Below, piece by piece: positions 16,280 to 22,841 of a DNA stretch of 64,000 bases; the first letter of the stretch is position 1; each line of letters starts with the position of its first letter. The DNA is from Diaphorobacter limosus. GTDB taxonomy: Bacteria; Pseudomonadota; Gammaproteobacteria; Burkholderiales; Burkholderiaceae_C. Where the stretch lies: positions 2,264,501 to 2,328,500 of the forward strand of contig NZ_CP136921.1 in assembly GCF_033100095.1 (NCBI RefSeq), given 5' to 3'. A program made the position numbers and the translations under genes. The notes under the pieces were generated by a model, which searched no databases, was not told where the DNA came from, and saw only the letters and a list, made by a program, of their open reading frames with translations.

Positions 16280-16686
16280 GCTACCTGATCGACACCAACG
16301 TCCTGTCCGAGCTGCGGCGCAAGGCGCCCGACCCACGGGTCGTGGCCTGGTTGCAAGCGCGCCCGCGCCAGTCCTTGTTCCTGAGCGTGCTGACGCTGGG
16401 CGAGATCCGCGAGGGGCTGGAGCGGGTGCCAGAGCCTGCCCGCAAGCAGGCCCTGCTGGACTGGCTGGAGGTGGAGCTGCCGAACTACTTCGTCGGCCGG
16501 GTGCTCGCCATCGACGCCGCCACCGCCGACCGCTGGGGCCGTTTGATGGCGCAGGCCGCACGCCCCTTGCCCGCCATCGATGCGCTGCTGGCGGCCACCG
16601 CGTTGCACAACGACCTGGCGTTGGTGACGCGCAATACCAAGGACTTTGCGGGACTCGATGTGCCGCTCATCAACCCCTGGGATTGA
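16276..16686 (+). CDS. PIN-domain toxin, VapC type
   Basis: 136 residues, GTG start overlapping the antitoxin stop. The four PIN acidic residues are present: Asp6 in YLIDTNVLSE, Glu43 in TLGEIREG, Asp102 in PAIDALLAATA and Asp123 in RNTKDF. The protein should therefore be an active Mg-dependent RNase, typically cutting tRNA or rRNA when freed from its antitoxin. Gene length and pairing with a Phd-type antitoxin match many proteobacterial VapBC-like modules. It ends nine bases before the stop of the convergent tail gene. Confidence 0.9.
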   Translation: MSYLIDTNVLSELRRKAPDPRVVAWLQARPRQSLFLSVLTLGEIREGLERVPEPARKQALLDWLEVELPNYFVGRVLAIDAATADRWGRLMAQAARPLPAIDALLAATALHNDLALVTRNTKDFAGLDVPLINPWD

Positions 16687-16695
16687 AGCCCGCGG

Positions 16696-17337
16696 TCACA
16701 GAGCCGAGAGGGATTTTTCCATAGCAGCCGCCAAGCGCGGAATGCGGCCGGCTACCAGGCGCTCCACGTTCAGGCGTTTTTTGAGCACCACCCTGGGCAC
16801 GAGCACGGCAATCGGGATATCTGCGCCGCGTTTCAACTTCTTGATGCCTTCGGCCTTGCGATAACGGCGCTTGAAGCCCGACAGAGGTCGGTCGTGTTCT
16901 TTGAGGTTCTCAGCCATCAGCACGATATTGCCCCGCTTGTTCTTGATGAAGTAGGCGTTGCCACCGCGCATGAGTTCGGCGATCTGCGCCTTGAAGCGCT
17001 TCCTGCCCACGCGACCATGCAACGGGATCAACATTCGCGCGCCAATGGAGCCACCGCGTTCGTGCATGCCAGCCCAGGGAATGCGCGAACCCACGTAGAG
17101 CGCTGGCAGGCGGCTCGGGTTCTTGTCCAGCACCTTGGCGGTAAAGCCTTTCAAGAATGACTTCTTGACCACGGCCACCTGGCCCGCGACATGGGCGCGC
17201 ACGTCATCCTTAAGCTCCCGGGCCTGGGTGGTCATGGCGCGCGCCACGGTTTTTTTGACCTTGTCCCGGTACTCGCCACCCCAGCGGCGCAACTGTGCCT
17301 GGGCGGCCTTGCTATCGATGCGAATGGCGATGCGCAT
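16696..17337 (-). CDS. Putative phage tail protein
   Basis: 213 residues, very basic (many Lys/Arg, e.g. GFKRRYRKAEGIKKLKRG). The start at 17337 opens with MRIAIRIDSKAAQAQLRRWG, a pattern seen in phage tail-completion/minor-tail families with an N-terminal amphipathic helix pair. A longer frame to 17457 would overlap the chaperone extension and is unlikely. It lies between the tail chaperone and the tape measure on the same strand, which supports a tail role, but I cannot name the exact family. Confidence 0.6.
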   Translation of the reverse strand: MRIAIRIDSKAAQAQLRRWGGEYRDKVKKTVARAMTTQARELKDDVRAHVAGQVAVVKKSFLKGFTAKVLDKNPSRLPALYVGSRIPWAGMHERGGSIGARMLIPLHGRVGRKRFKAQIAELMRGGNAYFIKNKRGNIVLMAENLKEHDRPLSGFKRRYRKAEGIKKLKRGADIPIAVLVPRVVLKKRLNVERLVAGRIPRLAAAMEKSLSAL

Positions 17338-17763
17338 GGTCTTGAAGTCGCTCGAACGTCTGGTCGAGATGGCGGGCGTCACCGCGCGTGGCCGTGGCCA
17401 CCAGGGACAGCAGGCGCGCATCCCGCATTGCATCGCTGCGCACCGTGGCTGCCACAAAGCCGCGCAGCTGCGCCAGGGTGTAGTCGAGGATGTCCGGCAG
17501 CCGATGCCCGTGGGTGATCAGGTGTTGGACGGTGTCAAACCAGCCGCCGTGTTCGTCGGCACCTGAAGGCTCTCGAATAAGCCCCCGAGCTTGGGGATCA
17601 CCTGGAGGGTAAAAAAATCGGCGTTCACCTCGATCACCTTGGCCGCCAGCAGAATCGCCTCATCGGCGGCCAGATCGTCCACCCAGGCGCGCGGCTTGCC
17701 CACCGCGATGGCAATGGCCGAGAGCAAGGCTTCGTCGAGCATTTGCGCCATGGCGCGGTCCAA
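17312..17763 (-). CDS. Tail assembly chaperone, long product by -1 frameshift (gpGT-like)
   Basis: After a -1 slip at 17611-17617 the frame stays open for 99 more codons to the stop at 17312-17314, giving a protein of about 150 residues. The extension has its own coherent sequence (HLITHGHRLPDILDYTLAQL, then ATVRSDAMRDARLLSLVATA) and no good separate start near its beginning. The same short/long chaperone design precedes the tape measure in lambda-like phages. It overlaps the next gene's start (17337). The alternative is an independent gene started internally. Confidence 0.6.
17518..17763 (-). CDS. Tail assembly chaperone, short product (gpG-like)
   Basis: 81 residues. The start is TTG at 17763, supported by GAGGAGG five bases upstream. 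The acidic, Ala/Leu-rich chain (DDLAADEAILLAAKVIEVNA) resembles short tail-chaperone proteins upstream of tape-measure genes. Codons 49-51 (Asp-Phe-Phe) carry a run of seven T residues on the coding strand at 17611-17617, an ideal T_TTT_TTT slippery heptamer in the correct phase. No major tail protein gene is left upstream; the sequence changes to the SSB region. Confidence 0.65.
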   Translation of the reverse strand: MDRAMAQMLDEALLSAIAIAVGKPRAWVDDLAADEAILLAAKVIEVNADFFTLQVIPKLGGLFESLQVPTNTAAGLTPSNT

Positions 17764-17830
17764 TGCGTCCTCCTCAGGTTGCTACACGAACAAGGCAGGG
17801 CATCCGCCCTGCGTTCACAAAGGACATCGC

Positions 17831-18145
17831 ATGCAAGTTTTTGGAAACGTTGCCACCCAGCCAGAGGTCAAGAAGAGCAAGGCCAGCGGCAAGGCGTACT
17901 TCGAATTTCGCCTGGCTGAGAGTCAGCGCGGCGTTGATACCGAGCCCACCTGGTACACGGTGCGGGTCATGAAGGACAGCAAGCCGTTGCTCGACAGGGG
18001 CGATTTCGTGAAGGTCACGGGCAAACTCAAGACGGACTTCTATCTGTCACGTGAAGGCAAGCCGACGGGCACGCTGCTCATCATCGCTTTTGAGGCAGCA
18101 AAGATTGGCAAAGCCTCTGCCGTTGCTGCGGAGGTAACGGGGTAA
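17831..18145 (+). CDS. Short single-stranded DNA-binding protein
   Basis: 104 residues with an OB-fold SSB pattern: MQVFGNVATQPEVKKSKASG, then YFEFRLAESQRG, TWYTVRVMKD and GDFVKVTGKLKTDFYLSREG. It lacks the acidic C-terminal tail of housekeeping SSBs and is shorter, as in plasmids, phages and integrative elements. AAGGA precedes the ATG. It faces away from the tail genes and likely belongs to a second mobile element that also holds the HTH gene and the integrase. Confidence 0.78.
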   Translation: MQVFGNVATQPEVKKSKASGKAYFEFRLAESQRGVDTEPTWYTVRVMKDSKPLLDRGDFVKVTGKLKTDFYLSREGKPTGTLLIIAFEAAKIGKASAVAAEVTG

Positions 18146-18286
18146 CAGTCCACAGGCAAATGGGTCATTGAGCTGATTGGGCCTCTCCGCATCCCCGGGG
18201 AGGCCTTTTTTCGAGCGACGCATCGCGCTGCGGCCTTCGCTAAAGGCACGGCTTTTCAAAGGAATTACGCCTCCATATAAAGCCAA

Positions 18287-18317
18287 TGCCTAGAGGTAAC
18301 TTCTACATCTCTAGGCA
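18287..18317. promoter_or_regulatory. Inverted repeat before the small HTH gene
   Basis: TGCCTAGAG (18287-18295) and its exact complement CTCTAGGCA (18309-18317), 13-base spacer, ending 10 bases before the ATG at 18328. A likely operator for the HTH protein that follows. Confidence 0.5.
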
Positions 18318-18327
18318 CTGCACTGCA

Positions 18328-18552
18328 ATGACTGACCAACCCGTTCACGACCGCCTGAACAAGGAGCAACTTGCCCAGCAACTGGGCATGAGCGCCCGCA
18401 CCATCGACAATTTGGTAAGACGCCACGAGCTTCCACCTGGCGTTCGCATAGGGCGCCAATGCTATTGGAGTCGCACCGTGGTGGACCGTTTTACCGAGAG
18501 AGCATTCGCGGCCCAGGAAAACTGGAACCCACTGAAATCCCGGCGCGGATGA
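18328..18552 (+). CDS. Small helix-turn-helix protein, excisionase/AlpA-like
   Basis: 74 residues. HTH: LNKEQLAQQLGMSARTIDNL followed by VRRHELPPGVRIGRQCYW, the MerR-like fold used by excisionases and AlpA regulators. The start at 18328 leaves the upstream inverted repeat outside the coding region. In this setting (tyrosine integrase 2 kb downstream) it could be the excisionase, or a regulator of the SSB region. Confidence 0.65.
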   Translation: MTDQPVHDRLNKEQLAQQLGMSARTIDNLVRRHELPPGVRIGRQCYWSRTVVDRFTERAFAAQENWNPLKSRRG

Positions 18553-19019
18553 GGCTCACCAGCCCGCACGGGCTGGTGGCAACAGACCTGACGAGCCCTC
18601 AAGTCTCTCTCTGCCGTCGAGCCAACTTCGCGACGGTGCCGTCCTGGTCCTTCGTGAAAGCGGGGGCTACGTGTACCAGCCTTTCACCACCTCCCCAAGA
18701 AAACCTGAGCCCCTCAACCGTTCCCGATGTACTCGGGTGAGCGCCTTCGCAGGGATGGCGCTTGCAGGTTTTGGTGCGCGCAGAACTTCAGGGGGCTCGA
18801 CTGGCTTTTCATTCGGAGAAGGCACGGTGGCAAGAGTTTGACGCCTTGCCATCACAAGACTATTGCGCCCGATGGTTACAAGACTAATGCGTCTTATGAA
18901 CGCAAGACTGATGCGCTGACTGCATCCTGCCAAAACCCATCCGCGTATGTCCTGCCAGAAAATCATCGGCAGAGAAAAGCCCTATAAAACATGAAGTTTC
19001 ATAGGGTGAATCTGCTGCC
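18553..19019. other. Region without a supported gene between HTH gene and IS element
   Basis: Starts with the stem-loop CCAGCCCGCACGGGCTGG (18559-18576), which could end the HTH transcript. Overlapping frames on both strands (18727-18987 plus, 18667-18966 minus) code for repetitive 8-residue units caused by a 24-bp repeat; neither has a good ribosome-binding site. I see no recognisable protein. Confidence 0.5.
18831..18926. repeat. Four 24-bp direct repeats (iteron-like)
   Basis: Copies start at 18831, 18855, 18879 and 18903. All begin CAAGA; the last three share CAAGACT followed by RTTGCG- or ATGCG-type bases at the same offset, and the rest of each unit diverges. The exact 24-base register over four copies suggests protein-binding iterons (as in replication or control regions) or remains of a repetitive coding sequence. 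Confidence 0.6.
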
Positions 19020-20187
19020 TAGTGTAGTGTTCGATTCTTGATTGAACTTAAAAAGTCGGCTGGTATCCCATGCTCAACTGGAGCTTGAAAGGGAGCCAAT
19101 CCATGCGAGTTGCGCCAAAGATCGAATTGACGGATGAAGAGCGTGCGGCGTTGACGAAGCTTTGTCGCTCGGGCCTGACGAGCGTACGTCTGGCGCAGCG
19201 CGCACGCATCATCTTGCTGGCAGACCAGGGCCTGAACAACAAGGATATTGCCGCGCAACTGGGCATCGGTCGCATGCAGCCGGCGCGCTGGCGCGAGCGC
19301 TACCTGCAAGGCGGCATCAAGGCTATCGAGCGCGACTTGCCACGCGGCGCGCCGCCGGTAAAGGTGGACGTGGCCCAGCTGGTGCAGTTGACAACCCAGA
19401 GCAGCCCCGAAGCGATCACGCACTGGAGCACACGCAAGATGGGCACGCTGCTGGGCGTCAGCGCCAGCACCGTGATGCGCCATTGGCATGCGCACGGGCT
19501 CAAGCCGCATCTGGTGCACAGCTTCAAGGTCTCGCGTGACCCCCAGTTTGCCCAGAAGCTCGAAGACATCGTGGGCTTGTACATGTCCCCGCCTGAGCAT
19601 GCCCTGGTGCTGTGCTGCGACGAGAAGAGCCAGGTGCAGGCGCTCGATCGCACGCAGCCGGGACTGCCCCTGAAGAAGGGGCGTGCGCAGACGATGACGC
19701 ACGACTACAAGCGCCACGGCACGACCACATTGTTTGCGGCGCTCAACGTGCTCGATGGCCAAGTCATCAGCCAATGCCAGCAGCGCCACACCCATGTGCA
19801 GTGGTTGAAGTTCCTCAAGCAGATCGACCGCGAGACACCCAAGGACAAAACGCTGCACCTGATCGCCGACAACTACGCCACGCACAAGCACCCGGTGGTG
19901 CAGGACTGGCTGGCCAAGCACCCGCGCTTTCACATGCACTTCACGCCGACCTCGGCGTCGTGGCTGAACATGGTCGAGCGTTTCTTTCGTGACCTGACCA
20001 CAGAACGGCTGCGCCGCGGCGTATTCACCAGCGTGCCGCAGCTGGTGGCCGCCATTGATGAATACGTGGCACATCACAATACCAACCCCAAACCGTTCAT
20101 CTGGACCAAGAGCGCCCGCGACATCCTGCAGAAGGTCATTCGGGCCAATAGCCGATTAAGCTCCAAACAGAATGGAACACTACACTA
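19020..20187 (+). mobile_element. IS630-family insertion sequence, complete
   Basis: Terminal inverted repeats start GTGTAGTGTTC at 19022 and end GAACACTACAC at 20185. Each end is flanked by TA (19020-19021 and 20186-20187), the target duplication of IS630 elements. The transposase inside is intact. The element sits in non-coding DNA next to the 24-bp repeats. Confidence 0.88.
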
Positions 20188-20188
20188 G
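19103..20188 (+). CDS. IS630-family transposase
   Basis: 361 residues. N-terminal HTH (LRSG-type: RARIILLADQGLNNKDIAAQ) and a DDE domain with Asp in LCCDEKSQVQAL, Asp in HLIADNYATHKH and Glu in WLNMVERFFRD. The start at 19103 follows GGGAG by seven bases; the frame is open to 19070. The TAG stop is completed by the flanking TA target duplication. The sequence appears undamaged, so the element may still move. Confidence 0.9.
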   Translation: MRVAPKIELTDEERAALTKLCRSGLTSVRLAQRARIILLADQGLNNKDIAAQLGIGRMQPARWRERYLQGGIKAIERDLPRGAPPVKVDVAQLVQLTTQSSPEAITHWSTRKMGTLLGVSASTVMRHWHAHGLKPHLVHSFKVSRDPQFAQKLEDIVGLYMSPPEHALVLCCDEKSQVQALDRTQPGLPLKKGRAQTMTHDYKRHGTTTLFAALNVLDGQVISQCQQRHTHVQWLKFLKQIDRETPKDKTLHLIADNYATHKHPVVQDWLAKHPRFHMHFTPTSASWLNMVERFFRDLTTERLRRGVFTSVPQLVAAIDEYVAHHNTNPKPFIWTKSARDILQKVIRANSRLSSKQNGTLH

Positions 20189-20312
20189 CTGCTCAGCTGC
20201 CTAGCGGGTCAGCCTCAACAGTTGAAGCCAGCGCCTGGATGCCAAGGCCGCTTTCCTGTGGGGCGGACGGTTGGCAGGAGCCCCTGCGCGAGGCTATCGA
20301 AGCTTGCGCACG

Positions 20313-21743
20313 TTAGGCGCGCCAGCGCTGTGGAAAAGCCAGCACATTGCTGCCCATCGCTTGCTCCGGCGCCGATGCGTCAGCCCCCGCGCCAGGCGCT
20401 GCCCCTGCGGCTTGCGAAGCTGGAGACGCCGACGTTCCCGCGGGCACCAAGGTCGCAGCCAGAGGACCGCAAATCGCCGATGCGTTGCGCATGATGCCTA
20501 CGACGTCCTGCGCATCCACGTGGGCATAGCGCTGCACCGACACAAAGGTCTTATGTCCAGTCAGCGCCATCACATGCAGGACGTTGGGCATCACACGGGC
20601 CCAGCGCGTGGCGCAAATATGCCGCAGGTCATGGATGTGAAGGTCCACCAATCCCGCGCGCTTGCATGCCCGGCGCCAGGCCGCAGCCAGGGCATCGTAG
20701 GTCGCAGTGGTGATAGGCGCCTCGGGCTCCTGGCCATTGAGTGCGCTCAGGGCTCTCAGGGCCTGCAACGCTCCATCCGACAGGGGCACCGCACGTTTGC
20801 CGTTTTTGGAGTCTCCCAGCATCAGGATGCGCTCTGTCCAGTTCACGTCCTTCCAGCGGGCATGGCTCAGTGGCTCTGACGCACGCATGGCGGTCTCCGC
20901 CAGCAAGGCCAGGGTGGGCGCCAGTTGCCGATTTCTGCAGCGGGCCAACTCCTGCGCGAGACGCGACAGCTGCTGGTCCGACGGTACCCGCGAGCGCTGG
21001 TTGTCCAGGCGAGGCATCTTCAGATGGGTGGCCGGGTTGTCACACAGGGCCGCCCAACGCCAGTGGCTCCGAGCGTGGTTGAACAGCACGCGCAGCGCCG
21101 AGCGCTCCAGGTCGATGGTGGCCGCGCTGTTCCCGTCTTTTCTCATCTGGTCCACCAGGCGCTGAATCAGCTCGCGCGAGATGTCCGCCATGGGGGTGGT
21201 GGCCAACGCGGCCCGCAACTGGTCGGTCTTGGCATTGGCCGTCAGCTGCGCGCGGCGATGGGCCCCCAGGCCCTTGGGAATCTCGCGCTCGAGCTGGTGT
21301 GGCATCAGGCTCACCTCAAAATACGTCGAGGCGGCCGGCCTCGATGGCGTCTCTTTCGCCGAGGGGACAGGCTGCACGTCCAGAAGGCTCAGCCCCGCAC
21401 TGCGCAGATAGACATTGATGCGGCGCGCCTCCTGCACGGCGCCTTTCTTGAACGGCAGGCGCTCCATGGCGTAGTCCTGCATCGCCTGGGCCAGGGTGGT
21501 GCGTTCGGGGCCATAGCCTGCGGGATTTTGCTGGTCGTCGATATCCTGCTGTTTTTGGCGCATCGCCCTGGAGGCGCCTGCGGCGCTGCGATAACCGCTC
21601 AGAAACAGCGAGTACCCTTTGTAGGAGCGTCGGATGGCCCAGCCCTTGCCATGGCGATAGGGCTGGGAGGGAGCGCGCGGTGCGCCGGTGGATTTGGCCG
21701 AGGAAACGGAAGCGGGGGAAGAGGAAGAGGAAGACTCTGTCAT
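20313..21743 (-). CDS. Tyrosine integrase adjacent to tRNA-Phe
   Basis: 476 residues. Catalytic set visible in the C-terminal half: Arg in ETAMRASEPLSHARW, Lys in GDSKNGKRAVPL, the HDLRHICATRW box, TGHKT and the nucleophile Tyr in SVQRYAHVDAQD. An AP2/SAM-like N-terminal arm (about 40-90) and a core-binding domain (about 170-260) precede it. The C-terminal 70 residues are an Ala/Pro-rich tail of low complexity. It reads away from tRNA-Phe, whose 3' end lies 234 bases upstream of its start, the usual geometry for an integrase using a tRNA 3' end as attB. Confidence 0.9.
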   Translation of the reverse strand: MTESSSSSSPASVSSAKSTGAPRAPSQPYRHGKGWAIRRSYKGYSLFLSGYRSAAGASRAMRQKQQDIDDQQNPAGYGPERTTLAQAMQDYAMERLPFKKGAVQEARRINVYLRSAGLSLLDVQPVPSAKETPSRPAASTYFEVSLMPHQLEREIPKGLGAHRRAQLTANAKTDQLRAALATTPMADISRELIQRLVDQMRKDGNSAATIDLERSALRVLFNHARSHWRWAALCDNPATHLKMPRLDNQRSRVPSDQQLSRLAQELARCRNRQLAPTLALLAETAMRASEPLSHARWKDVNWTERILMLGDSKNGKRAVPLSDGALQALRALSALNGQEPEAPITTATYDALAAAWRRACKRAGLVDLHIHDLRHICATRWARVMPNVLHVMALTGHKTFVSVQRYAHVDAQDVVGIMRNASAICGPLAATLVPAGTSASPASQAAGAAPGAGADASAPEQAMGSNVLAFPQRWRA

Positions 21744-21914
21744 GACGGCTCCAAAAATGAGGAGTCACGTACAGGAAGAAACTTTAGCCATTTGCAGAAA
21801 TGGACGGCCGGGGGGTCATGATGGGTCGCCATGTCGCGCAGTGCTGCGCAATAACCCGCACCCGACCGCATCGCCCACTTGTACAGCGAGCTGCACAATT
21901 CCACTCCACAAAGC

Positions 21915-21945
21915 AAAACGGCGACCCTTCCTGAGTCGCCGTTTT
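21915..21945 (-). terminator. Terminator after tRNA-Phe
   Basis: 11-bp perfect stem AAAACGGCGAC / GTCGCCGTTTT with a 9-base loop, 32 bases beyond the tRNA-Phe 3' end. It has T runs on both strands, so it may work in both directions and insulate the integrase from tRNA transcription. Confidence 0.7.
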
Positions 21946-21976
21946 CTCTAAATGCTTGTCACACTTGGAGTTTTTT

Positions 21977-22052
21977 TGGTGGCCTGGGACGGAATCGAAC
22001 CGCCGACACAAGGATTTTCAATCCTCTGCTCTACCGACTGAGCTACCGGGCC
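21977..22052 (-). tRNA. tRNA-Phe (GAA), acceptor stem with one mismatch
   Basis: Complete cloverleaf with anticodon loop TTGAAAA, T-loop TTCGATT and encoded CCA (21977-21979). The 5' acceptor strand GGCCCGG pairs with CCAGGCC except for one C-A mismatch at the fifth pair. Such a flaw at the 3' side would be expected if an integrated element replaced the original 3' end with a near-identical attP sequence. Confidence 0.95.
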
Positions 22053-22062
22053 TGAGCCACGG

Positions 22063-22091
22063 ATTCTAGCGCAAAAAAATGGCATCCAATT
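22063..22091 (-). promoter_or_regulatory. Likely tRNA-Phe promoter
   Basis: On the minus strand a TAGAAT -10 (22063-22068) lies 10 bases before the tRNA 5' end, with an A/T-rich -35 candidate at 22084-22091. The -10 is good, the -35 weak. Confidence 0.35.
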
Positions 22092-22115
22092 TGAAACCTT
22101 GAAAATTTGCGACCC

Positions 22116-22802
22116 TTAGCCGGCGCGCTTGTTGCGGCCCAGGTCGACACCCAGCTGGCGCAGCTTGCGGTAGAGGTGGGTGCGTTCCAGGCCGGTCTTT
22201 TCGGCCACGCGCGTCATGGAGCCGCCCTCGCGGGCCAGGTGGAACTCAAAGTAGGCTTTCTCAAAACCGTCGCGCGCCTCGCGCAGCGGGCGATCCAGAT
22301 TGAAGCCCTGGTGCGACAAGGGCAGCTGGTCGGCCGCCGATACGGCGCTCGCAAAAGGTGGTGCACCGTTGCCGGCAGTTGCCATGTCCGGCGAGTCGGC
22401 GATGTCAGGGGTTGGTGCACTCTGCGCTGCACTGGGAATGCTGCGTGCCAGGCCTTGCTCCACGGCCTTGAGCAATTTTTGCAGGGTGATGGGCTTTTCC
22501 AGGAAAGAGAACGCCCCGATGCGGGTGGCCTCGACGGCCGTGTCTATCGTGGCGTGGCCGCTCATCATGATGACGGGCATGGTCAGCGTGCCGGCCATGG
22601 CCCATTCCTTGAGCAGCGAGACGCCATCGGTGTCGGGCATCCAGATGTCGAGCAGCACCAGGTCATAGCTGTTCGCCTGCCGCGCGCTGCGGGCCTGCGT
22701 GGCGTTCTCGGCCAGATCCACGCTATGCCCCTCATCGTTCAGGATTTCCGACAACAGATCCCGGATCCCCAGCTCGTCGTCAACTACCAGTATGTTTGCC
22801 AT
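22116..22802 (-). CDS. NtrX-like response regulator lacking the AAA+ domain
   Basis: 228 residues. Receiver domain at 1-120: acidic pair Asp8/Asp9 (ILVVDDE), phospho-acceptor Asp52 in LVLLDIWMPD, Thr/Ser region MMSGHAT and the FLEKP lysine. A Pro/Ala-rich linker leads directly to a Fis-type HTH (about 180-222: SMTRVAEKTGLERTHLYRKL). The sigma-54-contacting AAA+ domain between them in classical NtrX/NtrC is absent, so it cannot activate sigma-54 promoters itself; it may bind DNA as a repressor or activator of another kind. It follows the NtrY-like kinase by 39 bases. Confidence 0.88.
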   Translation of the reverse strand: MANILVVDDELGIRDLLSEILNDEGHSVDLAENATQARSARQANSYDLVLLDIWMPDTDGVSLLKEWAMAGTLTMPVIMMSGHATIDTAVEATRIGAFSFLEKPITLQKLLKAVEQGLARSIPSAAQSAPTPDIADSPDMATAGNGAPPFASAVSAADQLPLSHQGFNLDRPLREARDGFEKAYFEFHLAREGGSMTRVAEKTGLERTHLYRKLRQLGVDLGRNKRAG

Positions 22803-22841
22803 GTGTGTAAATGCATCCTTACTGCCGGTACCGCGATGTTG

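Noticed and set aside
18831..18926. CRISPR array
   Set aside because: Units are contiguous 24-bp periods with only about half the bases conserved and no constant repeat/variable spacer pattern.
18667..18966. Minus-strand 99-codon gene with 8-residue repeats
   Set aside because: No Shine-Dalgarno or known domain; the other strand is equally open because of the 24-bp repeat, so coding cannot be claimed.
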